This document shows positions 57,487-64,000 of a stretch of DNA of 64,000 bases, in pieces; position 1 is the first letter of the stretch; each line of letters opens with the position of its first letter. A program made the translations under genes and the position numbers. The DNA comes from Scrofimicrobium sp. R131 (GTDB lineage: Bacteria; Actinomycetota; Actinomycetes; Actinomycetales; Actinomycetaceae). Location: the NCBI RefSeq assembly GCF_040256745.1, contig NZ_CP138335.1, positions 620,001 through 684,000 on the forward strand, read 5' to 3'. The notes below the pieces were generated by a model, which was not told the origin of the DNA, made no database searches, and worked only from the letters and a program-made list of their open reading frames with translations.

Positions 57487-58866
57487 TTAGTTCTTCGGCC
57501 AGGAATTCTCGATGTTGGTCAGCATGGTTTCAGTGTCGACGGAGCCGTCGATCCACTGAGTCAGGCCTGACCAGAACGACCCGGCCCCCACCTCGGACGG
57601 CATCAGGTCTGAACCGTCAAAGCGCGAGATGGCACCCTCGTCCTGCAGGAGGTCAATGGAGAGACGCAGCACGTCCGAGGACGCTAGCGACGGATCGACC
57701 GCCTTGTTGGCCGAGGTGACTCCACCGATGCCCACGCGTGTGTTGGCCCACTTGCCAGAAGACATGTACTCCTGGACCGCCTGGGTTTCGGGCTTGTCGT
57801 TGAAGGCGCCCACAAACTCGCCCGCAACCAGCAGTGGCTTGTTGTCAGCGTCCATTCCCGGCAGGTAGAAGGCGTAGACGTCACCGTCGGGCGAGACGTC
57901 GGTGCCTTCGGGCCACTGGGCTTCGTAGAAGGATGCCTGCCGGTGCATGAAGCACTGGCCATCCAGGATCGGCAAACCGCCGTCGTTGAACGAGGTGGTG
58001 GCGATCGAGCGGGAGTCGCCAATTCCCCCGTTGACGTAGTCGTCGTTCAGGAGAATATCGCCCACCTTGTTGGTGGCTTCCACGATGGCGGGATCGTTGA
58101 ACGGAATCTCGTGGGAGACCCACTGATCATAGACGTCACCGCCGGCGGTGCGCAGGACCAGGTCCTCAATCCAGTCGGTGGCGGGCCAACCCGTGGCCCC
58201 ACCCGACTCGATCCCCGCACACCACGGTTTCACGTCGCCGTCCGGATTGTCTTCCGCGATCTTCTGGGTCAGAGCCATCAACTCGTCCCAAGTTTCGGGG
58301 ACCTCATACCCGTTGTCAGCAAACGCTTTCGGCGAGTACCAGACGAAGGACTTGACCGATGCCATCAGCGGGGCGGCGTAGAAGGTCCCGTCCACCGTGC
58401 CGTAGGCCTTCCAATCGGGGGACCACCCCTCGTCGGTGTTCTTCTCTACCCCCTCGGGGGCGGGTAGTACCTTGCCCATGTCCACCATGGTCTTCAGCAG
58501 GCCCGGCTGCGGGAAAATGGCCAAATCGGGGGCGTTGTTGCCCTCAACCTGCACCACGATCTGCTGTTCAAACTCGCCAACACCGTTGTGCTGGACGGTG
58601 ATCCCGGTACACCGGGAGAAATCGTCGAATGTCTCCTGCAGTTGGTCGGCTTCCACCTCGCGAATCGAGGAGAAGAGCGTGACCGTGGCCCCGTCAAACT
58701 GGCCGTACTGTTCGAAGTCCTCGCACCCTTCGGCTGGCGAGGCATCGCTGCTCTGTTCTTCGGTTGTTCCAGAAATTGAGCCTCCTCCACTACAGGCCCC
58801 CAGGATCAGGGCACCCGCCGCTGCGGAGCCGGCTAGGCCCACAATTTTGCGCCGTGCAATTTTCAT
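57487..58866 (-). CDS. Carbohydrate ABC transporter substrate-binding lipoprotein (MalE type)
   Basis: The 459-aa protein has a basic signal peptide and lipobox ILGAC (Cys25), a Gly/Ser linker, then a family-1 extracellular binding fold (VTLFSSIREVEADQLQETF, NNAPDLAIFPQPGLLKTMVD, FVWYSPKAFADNGYEVPETW, GIESGGATGWPATDWIEDL). It collects an oligosaccharide outside the membrane. First gene of the operon. The ATG at 58866 keeps the full signal peptide. Sugar unknown; nagA across the divergent region suggests an amino-sugar (inference). Confidence 0.93.
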   Translation of the reverse strand: MKIARRKIVGLAGSAAAGALILGACSGGGSISGTTEEQSSDASPAEGCEDFEQYGQFDGATVTLFSSIREVEADQLQETFDDFSRCTGITVQHNGVGEFEQQIVVQVEGNNAPDLAIFPQPGLLKTMVDMGKVLPAPEGVEKNTDEGWSPDWKAYGTVDGTFYAAPLMASVKSFVWYSPKAFADNGYEVPETWDELMALTQKIAEDNPDGDVKPWCAGIESGGATGWPATDWIEDLVLRTAGGDVYDQWVSHEIPFNDPAIVEATNKVGDILLNDDYVNGGIGDSRSIATTSFNDGGLPILDGQCFMHRQASFYEAQWPEGTDVSPDGDVYAFYLPGMDADNKPLLVAGEFVGAFNDKPETQAVQEYMSSGKWANTRVGIGGVTSANKAVDPSLASSDVLRLSIDLLQDEGAISRFDGSDLMPSEVGAGSFWSGLTQWIDGSVDTETMLTNIENSWPKN

Positions 58867-58986
58867 TCCAATCTCACTTCCTCGTGCGAAAACCACTAGA
58901 AGGTGGCTTCCTTCACAATGTAGGCAGGTTCGATAAACCTCGCAACGGGAGCAGGTAACGAAACGGAACCGAAAGAGCAAAATACA

Positions 58987-59009
58987 GCACGCTAACGCGT
59001 GCAAGCGTT
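58987..59009. promoter_or_regulatory. Palindrome in the divergent region between binding protein and nucS
   Basis: GCACGC (58987-58992) and GCGTGC (58997-59002) pair across TAAC, and AACGC (58994-58998) with GCGTT (59005-59009) pair across GTGCAA; the two overlap. Overlapping inverted repeats between divergent starts (58866 minus, 59045 plus) look like an operator. The regulator is unknown; LacI- or DasR-type sites are possibilities, but no consensus match is claimed. Confidence 0.35.
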
Positions 59010-59044
59010 TTGGTGGGCGAGGGTAGACTGCTGATGGAAAGGAA

Positions 59045-59752
59045 GTGGAAAACTTGCGACTAATTGTGGCAGACTGTGCCGTCGACTACTCGGGCCGCCT
59101 CGATGCCCATCTCCCCAAAGCCAAGCGGCTGCTGATGCTGAAGGCAGACGGCTCCGTGCTGGTGCACTCGGACGGCGGCTCCTACAAGCCGTTGAACTGG
59201 ATGTCACCGCCCTGCCGCCTCGAGGTAGTTGAACCCACGACCGACGAGGCGGACGAGGGGGTGGTCCAGGTTTGGCAGGTGGTTCCACTCAAGACTGATG
59301 GGCAGCTTCGCGTCCGCCTGTACCAGATCCACGCGGAGCTGGATGAGGACCTGGGGGTCGACCCGGGCCTCACCAAGGACGGCGTGGAAGCCCACCTGCA
59401 GGAGCTGCTGGCCCTCCAACTCACCTCGGTCCTCGGTGAGGGCTGGAAATTGGGCCGGCGGGAGCACCCGACACCCATTGGACCGGTGGATCTGCTCGTC
59501 TACGACCCGGACGGTCGACCGGTGGCGATTGAAGTCAAGCGCCGCGGCGGGATCGACGGGGTCGAGCAGCTGACCAGGTACCTGACCCTGCTGTCTCGCG
59601 AGGAGCATCTGCGCGAAATCCGGGGCATTTTTGCAGCCCAGGAGATCGCCAAACAGGCTCGGACACTCGCGGGCGACCGTGGAATCGAATGCGTAATATT
59701 GGACTATGCCGCACTGCGCGGAATGGATGATCCGGAGGAAAGGCTGTTCTAA
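59045..59752 (+). CDS. nucS: Mismatch-specific endonuclease NucS (EndoMS)
   Basis: The 235-aa nuclease cuts both strands at DNA mismatches and replaces MutS/MutL in actinobacteria. Seen: the N-terminal dimerisation domain ([36 protein letters not shown]) and the C-terminal RecB-like nuclease core ([20 protein letters not shown], with E163-x-K165, and [13 protein letters not shown]). The GTG at 59045 is used; the TTG at 59054 (LRLIVAD) is nearer to the usual N terminus and also plausible. It overlaps nagA by one base (TAATG). Confidence 0.95.
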   Translation: MENLRLIVADCAVDYSGRLDAHLPKAKRLLMLKADGSVLVHSDGGSYKPLNWMSPPCRLEVVEPTTDEADEGVVQVWQVVPLKTDGQLRVRLYQIHAELDEDLGVDPGLTKDGVEAHLQELLALQLTSVLGEGWKLGRREHPTPIGPVDLLVYDPDGRPVAIEVKRRGGIDGVEQLTRYLTLLSREEHLREIRGIFAAQEIAKQARTLAGDRGIECVILDYAALRGMDDPEERLF

Positions 59753-60939
59753 TGTCGACCAAACTGTGGCGCGCCACCCTGGTGCTGACCGACCAACTCC
59801 TAGAAGATGGGGCGGTAGTGTTCGAAGGGGAGAACATCCTCTGGGTGGGTCCGGCCGCGGACCTGCCGGCCGAGTATTCGGACGTTGAGGATCAGACGCC
59901 GGCGGGCACCACCTATGTCACTCCGGGGTTCATAGACGTGCACTGCCACGGCGGCGGTGGCTGTTCGTTCCCCGACGCGACCGAGGTGGCGCAGGTTGAG
60001 ACAGCGGCTGCCGAGCACCTGAAGCACGGCACCACCACGATGGTGGCGTCGCTGGTGACGGCCGCCCAGGACGTGTTGGTCGAGCGGGCGCGGACCCTGG
60101 CACAGGCAGCCCAGAATGGGACGATTCGGGGGATCCACTTTGAGGGCCCCTTCCTGTCGGAGGCCCGCTGCGGTGCGCAGGACCCCCGGTTCCTAACCGA
60201 TCCGACTCCGGCCGCGATGGCCGAGCTGATGGAGGCCGCTGGCGGCTATGCCCTGTCGATGACGATTGCCCCCGAACGCACGATGAGCCCGGTGGGGGTT
60301 GAGGCCCTCGGGGTGCTCACCCAGGCGGGAGCGATTCCCTCGTGGGGTCACACTGACGGTGGAATTGAAGTGACCGACGAGGCGATTGCCGAGGGGGTGG
60401 CTCAGCTGTCACGGCGGCGTGCCTCCGTCACCCACCTGTTTAACGGGATGCGTCCGCTGCATCACCGCGATCCCGGTCCGATCTCCAGCTACCTGCGTGC
60501 GGCAGCGGATGGGGAAGTGGTGGTCGAAATGATTTGCGACGGCGTCCACCTGGATCCGGAACTGGTCGGCAACATTATGGAGACCGTTGGCCGGGATAAC
60601 TGCGTCTTCGTCACCGACGCGATGGCGGCGGCCGGGATGGCTGACGGCGAGTACGTCCTGGGACCGCAGAAAGTCCGGGTCGAACACGGCGTGGCGCGTC
60701 TGGCTCATTCTGACTCTCTGGCTGGCGGCACCTCGCACATTCTGGACTGTGTCCGGGTGGCTGTCACCCGCGGGCGGATCGACCTGGTGGATGCTGTGTT
60801 CCTCGGCACTGCGCAGGGCGCACGGCTGTTCGGCTGGAATGACCGCGGTGAGCTCGAGGTGGGCCGTCGGTCCGACCTGTGTGCGCTGACCGAGGATCTG
60901 GCGCTGGTGGCTGTGGCTCGGGGTGGGGAGCTGATTTAG
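59752..60939 (+). CDS. nagA: N-acetylglucosamine-6-phosphate deacetylase
   Basis: The 395-aa amidohydrolase converts GlcNAc-6-P to GlcN-6-P and acetate. Seen: metal-site HCHGGGGCSF (His64, His66), the HFEGPFLS block with the conserved Glu, HLFNGMRPLHHRDPG, and the catalytic Asp in VFVTDAMAAAG. The one-base overlap with nucS means translation is coupled. nagB is not in this window. Confidence 0.94.
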   Translation: MSTKLWRATLVLTDQLLEDGAVVFEGENILWVGPAADLPAEYSDVEDQTPAGTTYVTPGFIDVHCHGGGGCSFPDATEVAQVETAAAEHLKHGTTTMVASLVTAAQDVLVERARTLAQAAQNGTIRGIHFEGPFLSEARCGAQDPRFLTDPTPAAMAELMEAAGGYALSMTIAPERTMSPVGVEALGVLTQAGAIPSWGHTDGGIEVTDEAIAEGVAQLSRRRASVTHLFNGMRPLHHRDPGPISSYLRAAADGEVVVEMICDGVHLDPELVGNIMETVGRDNCVFVTDAMAAAGMADGEYVLGPQKVRVEHGVARLAHSDSLAGGTSHILDCVRVAVTRGRIDLVDAVFLGTAQGARLFGWNDRGELEVGRRSDLCALTEDLALVAVARGGELI

Positions 60940-60942
60940 TCG

Positions 60943-61236
60943 GTGAGACGGTCCAAGAAGTGGTCCCGCACCCACCGGGACCTGGGGGAGTTCTCGCCTC
61001 AGATTCGCCACAGCGAAGTTGGTCCAGGCGGTTATGACTATCAGGTCCAGCGAGTGCGGGGGAGCGCCAAAACGTATCGCTGCCCCGGGTGCAACCAGGT
61101 CATTGCCGCGCAGGTGGATCACGTGGTTGCCTGGCGTGAAGAATCGCTCCTGGGATGGGATTCCGGGGTGGAGACGCGGCGGCACTGGCACGAGTCATGT
61201 TGGGCCCGCGGGTTGGCGATTGACGGCAAGCCATAG
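60943..61236 (+). CDS. Small conserved zinc-binding (HNH-like) actinobacterial protein
   Basis: The 97-aa protein has a basic N terminus (RRSKKWSRTHRD) and the cluster YRCPGCNQVI ... DHVVAWRE ... RRHWHESCWARG: CxxC, then H, then HxxxC, a zinc-knuckle of the HNH-like type known in short actinobacterial proteins annotated as hypothetical or ATP/GTP-binding. No function is known to me. The GTG start lies 3 bases after the nagA stop. Confidence 0.75.
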   Translation: MRRSKKWSRTHRDLGEFSPQIRHSEVGPGGYDYQVQRVRGSAKTYRCPGCNQVIAAQVDHVVAWREESLLGWDSGVETRRHWHESCWARGLAIDGKP

Positions 61237-61276
61237 AATAATGAGCATGGTGTAAATTATCCGGAAGGAAGTCGCA

Positions 61277-62269
61277 GTGGCGAATGTGAACAGATACTTG
61301 GTGTCGATCATCTTCGGTGCGCTCGCGCTACTGCTGGCAATTGGCGGTGTCCTGGCTCTCACGGTGTGGAAGCCTGCGCAGGAGATCGCGCCGACCGGGA
61401 GCACTGATAAGCCGTTCCTGATCACTCGTGCTGGTGTCTTCAGCCTTTATGGAGATCGGGTGGACATAGAGGCAAAAGCCGCCAACCCGAACGAGCCGGT
61501 CTGGCTGGCGGTCGGCTCCGCGGCAGACATAAACGCGTGGGTGGAGAGCCACCCCTACGACGAGATCTTCGGGCTGGAAAGCCTGCAGGCGCTGAAAGCA
61601 GAGCCGCACGGCGAGGTGGCCCAGTCCGGAGAGGAACCGCAATCCGGCGAACAACCCCAGTCCGGTGAGCAGGTGAGCCCGATCAGTTCGGACATGTGGT
61701 GGTTGGAGCGCAACGGTACCGGCTCGGTTCAGCTGGAGCTGAGCGGGCAGGAGCTGGAGGGCGCCCTGATTGCCGCCACCGACGGCACCTCACCGGCCCC
61801 TTCCATCACCCTGCGGTGGCCCACCCCGCAGCCCAACATTGCCGCCATCACCCTGTTTGTGGCGATGGGCCTGTCCTTGTTGGTGGCGATCTTTACCGGG
61901 GCTTCCGCCTGGCGCACCAGCAAACCGACCGTAGTTGAAGAGGAAGAAGAGCCAGCAGAGGAAGAAGCACCGGAGCCAGCCACGACGTTCCTTGATCGGA
62001 CCCAGGAACTGACCACCGAATCCGGCATGATCAACCTGTCCGCCCTGCAGGGGGGAGGAAAATTCCCCACGCGGCGGGCTCTGCGTGACGCCCAATCCCA
62101 AGGCGTCGAACGCCTCATTATTGAGGGCGAAGAGTTCACTCCCGGGAAGGACACCGCCGGAGTGGACGAGGAGACAATTGAGAAGACTGCCCGCGTGCTC
62201 GGCCGACGTTCGTCGCGCTCCAGCCGTTGGTCGCAGGCTTTCGACCAACCGGGCGCGGATAAGGAATAG
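61277..62269 (+). CDS. Two-helix membrane protein of unknown function
   Basis: The 330-aa protein has a helix at ~7-29, an extracellular domain (~40-190), a second helix (~193-213) and an acidic cytoplasmic tail with a Glu-rich stretch (VEEEEEPAEEEAPEP) and an Arg/Ser-rich end. An 18-base tandem repeat encodes a QSGE-P stretch in the ectodomain. I do not recognise the family. It has a good ribosome site (AAGGAAG) before the GTG, and the next gene, a lipoprotein, starts one base after its stop; both are probably envelope proteins that work together. Confidence 0.75.
   Translation: MANVNRYLVSIIFGALALLLAIGGVLALTVWKPAQEIAPTGSTDKPFLITRAGVFSLYGDRVDIEAKAANPNEPVWLAVGSAADINAWVESHPYDEIFGLESLQALKAEPHGEVAQSGEEPQSGEQPQSGEQVSPISSDMWWLERNGTGSVQLELSGQELEGALIAATDGTSPAPSITLRWPTPQPNIAAITLFVAMGLSLLVAIFTGASAWRTSKPTVVEEEEEPAEEEAPEPATTFLDRTQELTTESGMINLSALQGGGKFPTRRALRDAQSQGVERLIIEGEEFTPGKDTAGVDEETIEKTARVLGRRSSRSSRWSQAFDQPGADKE
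61622..61672 (+). repeat. 18-base tandem repeat inside a membrane-protein gene
   Basis: Three in-frame units of about 18 bases (starting 61622, 61640 and 61658, the last partial at 15 bases) encode QSGEEP, QSGEQP and QSGEQ. A short tandem repeat like this may vary in copy number between strains; this is inference. Confidence 0.7.
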
Positions 62270-62270
62270 T

Positions 62271-63281
62271 ATGCGGAACTATCGACAGGCCGCGGTTCTA
62301 CTCGCCTCGGCCCTTCTTCTGAGTGCCTGCAGCCCCGATTTGCGCGAGGTGGAGGCGCCGTCGGGCACAGTCAAGCCCCAGCCGACCCAGTCTGCCGCTC
62401 CCGTGTTAGATGAGGCTCGGATTCAGCGGGTCGTCGACGAGGTGCAGGAGGTGATCCTGCGGGCCGACGCCGAACAGGATCCGAAGGTCCTGCAGGAGCG
62501 TCTGACGGCAGGGGCATTGGCCCTGCGTACCGGGCAAATCGAGAAAGCCGTCAAGACCGGCACCGAGATCCCCCCGCTCGACATCCAGATCAACGTGGCA
62601 TCTGCAACCGTGTCTGACTCGTGGCCGCGGGTGCTCCTGGTGGGTTCGGCCGCCGCCTCGGACGACCCGGCCGAGGTGTTCATCTTCAGCCAGGCGGACG
62701 CCCAGTCGGACTACATGCTGGAGAATTGGGTTCGCGCCCTTGGCGGAAACTCGGTCCGCGGCGTGGCGGTGGAGGACGGCTCCAAGGTGCTCAAGCCCGA
62801 CGCTCACGGCTTCCGCTACTCGCCGGAAGAGGCGCTGGACCTGTACATCAAGTACATCAACGACCCGAAAAGCACCGACGCCTTCGACGACAACACCTTC
62901 GCACCCTACGTGCGCGACGAGCAGAAGCAGCTGAAGGAGTCGGTCAAGGACCTGGGCACCGTCACTTCGAGCGCCGCCCTGGCTGACTATCCGGTGACCG
63001 GGGTCGAGCTGGCCACCGGGGAGGCACTGGTGGCCACCTCGTTTACTTACAGCGACGTTTATGCCCGAACGGTAGCCGGATCCACCATGACTCTGGGGGG
63101 CACGGCCGCGGCCTACCTGACCGACCCGAACGTGATTGGCACGGTTACCGTCAACTACGTTGTCAACGTCTTCTTTACAATTCCGCCGTCCGATAGCAAG
63201 GACCCCATTCGCATTGTCGGCAGTGAGCGGGCCATCACCAACGTAACCAGAGACGACAATGCAAAACCAGCAGGAGAGTAA
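62271..63281 (+). CDS. Lipoprotein of unknown function
   Basis: The 336-aa protein has a signal peptide and lipobox LLSAC (Cys20), a Thr/Pro/Gln linker and an extracellular mixed alpha-beta domain (VFIFSQADAQSDYMLENWVR, YSPEEALDLYIKYINDP). No family recognised. I chose the ATG at 62271, with AAGGA five bases upstream; an open frame upstream overlaps the preceding gene. It is followed at once by the thioredoxin-like gene. Confidence 0.8.
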   Translation: MRNYRQAAVLLASALLLSACSPDLREVEAPSGTVKPQPTQSAAPVLDEARIQRVVDEVQEVILRADAEQDPKVLQERLTAGALALRTGQIEKAVKTGTEIPPLDIQINVASATVSDSWPRVLLVGSAAASDDPAEVFIFSQADAQSDYMLENWVRALGGNSVRGVAVEDGSKVLKPDAHGFRYSPEEALDLYIKYINDPKSTDAFDDNTFAPYVRDEQKQLKESVKDLGTVTSSAALADYPVTGVELATGEALVATSFTYSDVYARTVAGSTMTLGGTAAAYLTDPNVIGTVTVNYVVNVFFTIPPSDSKDPIRIVGSERAITNVTRDDNAKPAGE

Positions 63282-64000
63282 ATGTCTGATACATATGGTG
63301 CGGTAGATCTATCCGCTATTTCTGACGCTGCAATTGTCGACGTTACCCAAGCCAACTTTGAAGAGGAGATGAACCTCTCCCAGTCAGTACCGGTGGTGCT
63401 CCTGTTCTACCCGGCGCAGGACCTGGGGTCGCAGCAGGTGCTGACCGTCCTGGAGGCCTCCGCACGCAAACACGCGGGCGCCTTCCAACTGGGTAAGGTC
63501 AACGTGGATGCGGTCCCGGAACTGGCCGCCGCCCTGCAGATTAAGTCGCTCCCCACCTCGATCGCGCTTGTGGCCCGCCGGCCGGTGCCGCTGTTCGAAG
63601 GGCCGGTCACGCCGGAGCAGTTTGAAGCGCTGATCACCGAGCTGCTCCAGGTCGCTCCTCAACTCGGGGTGACCGGCCGGATCGAGAACACGAACCCTGC
63701 CCATGAGGCCCCCCGAGCCGCAGAAATGCAGGACGACTGGGAGGGAGCCGTTGCCCTGTGGAAGAAGGTACTGGCCAACAACCCGTCAGACCGGGAAGCC
63801 AAACAGGCGTTGGCGCGCGCCGAGTTCCAGGTCCGCCTGGCCCATGAGGATGAGTCGGAACTCGCCCGGGCTGATCGACTGTTCGCCCAGGGTGATGAGG
63901 CGGCCGCCTACAACCTGCTGCTGGGCCTGGTGGCCGGAGAGCAGCGCGAGCCGGCCCGCGCCCGCCTGGTGGAACTGCTGAACCTGGGGTCAGACCCAGC
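63282..64000 (+). CDS. Thioredoxin-TPR protein (YbbN/CnoX-like), 3' end outside window
   Basis: The first 239 codons are present. A thioredoxin fold (~25-130) has the cis-Pro motif SLPTS and the VVLLFYP strand, but the CxxC active site is replaced by AQDLGSQQ, so it is not redox active. A helical TPR-like part follows (DWEGAVALWKKVLANNPSDREAKQALARAEF), the arrangement of YbbN/CnoX holdases. Such proteins bind unfolded clients. The ATG has AGGAG five bases upstream and starts one base before the end of the lipoprotein gene's stop region, so it may be co-transcribed. Confidence 0.88.
   Translation, partial: MSDTYGAVDLSAISDAAIVDVTQANFEEEMNLSQSVPVVLLFYPAQDLGSQQVLTVLEASARKHAGAFQLGKVNVDAVPELAAALQIKSLPTSIALVARRPVPLFEGPVTPEQFEALITELLQVAPQLGVTGRIENTNPAHEAPRAAEMQDDWEGAVALWKKVLANNPSDREAKQALARAEFQVRLAHEDESELARADRLFAQGDEAAAYNLLLGLVAGEQREPARARLVELLNLGSDP

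Overview
The window looks like chromosome of a high-G+C Gram-positive actinobacterium. The evidence is the strong G/C bias at third codon positions, frequent GTG starts, and actinobacterial markers: the mismatch endonuclease NucS, a DUF2550 protein after atpC, a DUF222-HNH endonuclease, an IdeR/DtxR-type iron box, a sortase-type LADTG protein and the rho-rpmE-prfA-prmC-tsaC-(WecA-like)-atp gene order. A relative of Actinomycetaceae fits, but that is inference. I saw no rRNA, tRNA, CRISPR array, insertion sequence or prophage.

Layout. 1-7.1 kb: tail of a surface protein, a small alarmone synthetase, and an iron-siderophore uptake operon (minus strand) divergent from a siderophore-interacting reductase, with an iron box between them. 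7.1-14.4 kb: a minus-strand operon for a ribose/AI-2-type sugar ABC importer, a PfkB kinase, an ADP-ribosylglycohydrolase-family hydrolase and a GntR/UTRA regulator. 15-19.1 kb: argS, a secreted protein, an L,D-transpeptidase lipoprotein and a CYTH protein. 19.6-33.1 kb: a cell-surface polysaccharide cluster (nucleotide-sugar 4,6-dehydratase, aminotransferase, ATP-grasp, flippase, phosphoglycosyl transferase, glycosyltransferase, acetyltransferase, polymerase-like protein, BY-kinase, tyrosine phosphatase, Asp-box protein, LCP ligase). An A+T-richer spacer without genes precedes it.

33.2-50.1 kb: an MFS exporter, a small coiled-coil protein coupled to a divergent homoserine kinase, then the core block rho, rpmE, prfA, prmC, tsaC, WecA-like transferase and the complete F1Fo-ATP synthase operon. 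50.2-53.5 kb: an NCS1 permease, a CE4-family amidohydrolase and an asparaginase form a tight three-gene operon behind a strong promoter overlapped by a palindrome. 53.5-55.5 kb: a DUF222-HNH endonuclease and a GntR/FCD regulator. 55.6-58.9 kb: a minus-strand MalEFG-type sugar ABC operon with an internal hairpin. 59-64 kb: nucS coupled to nagA, a small zinc-binding protein, two envelope proteins and the start of a YbbN/CnoX-like thioredoxin-TPR protein cut by the window end.

How they work together: the window joins housekeeping modules (translation termination, ATP synthase) with four solute-uptake modules (iron-siderophore, riboside or AI-2-like sugar, an amide or imide, and an oligosaccharide probably linked to amino-sugar use through nagA) and one surface-glycan assembly line. 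The least ordinary systems are the sugar importer + kinase + ADP-ribosylglycohydrolase operon, the permease + CE4 + asparaginase operon, and the glycan cluster with its membrane-anchored Asp-box protein.
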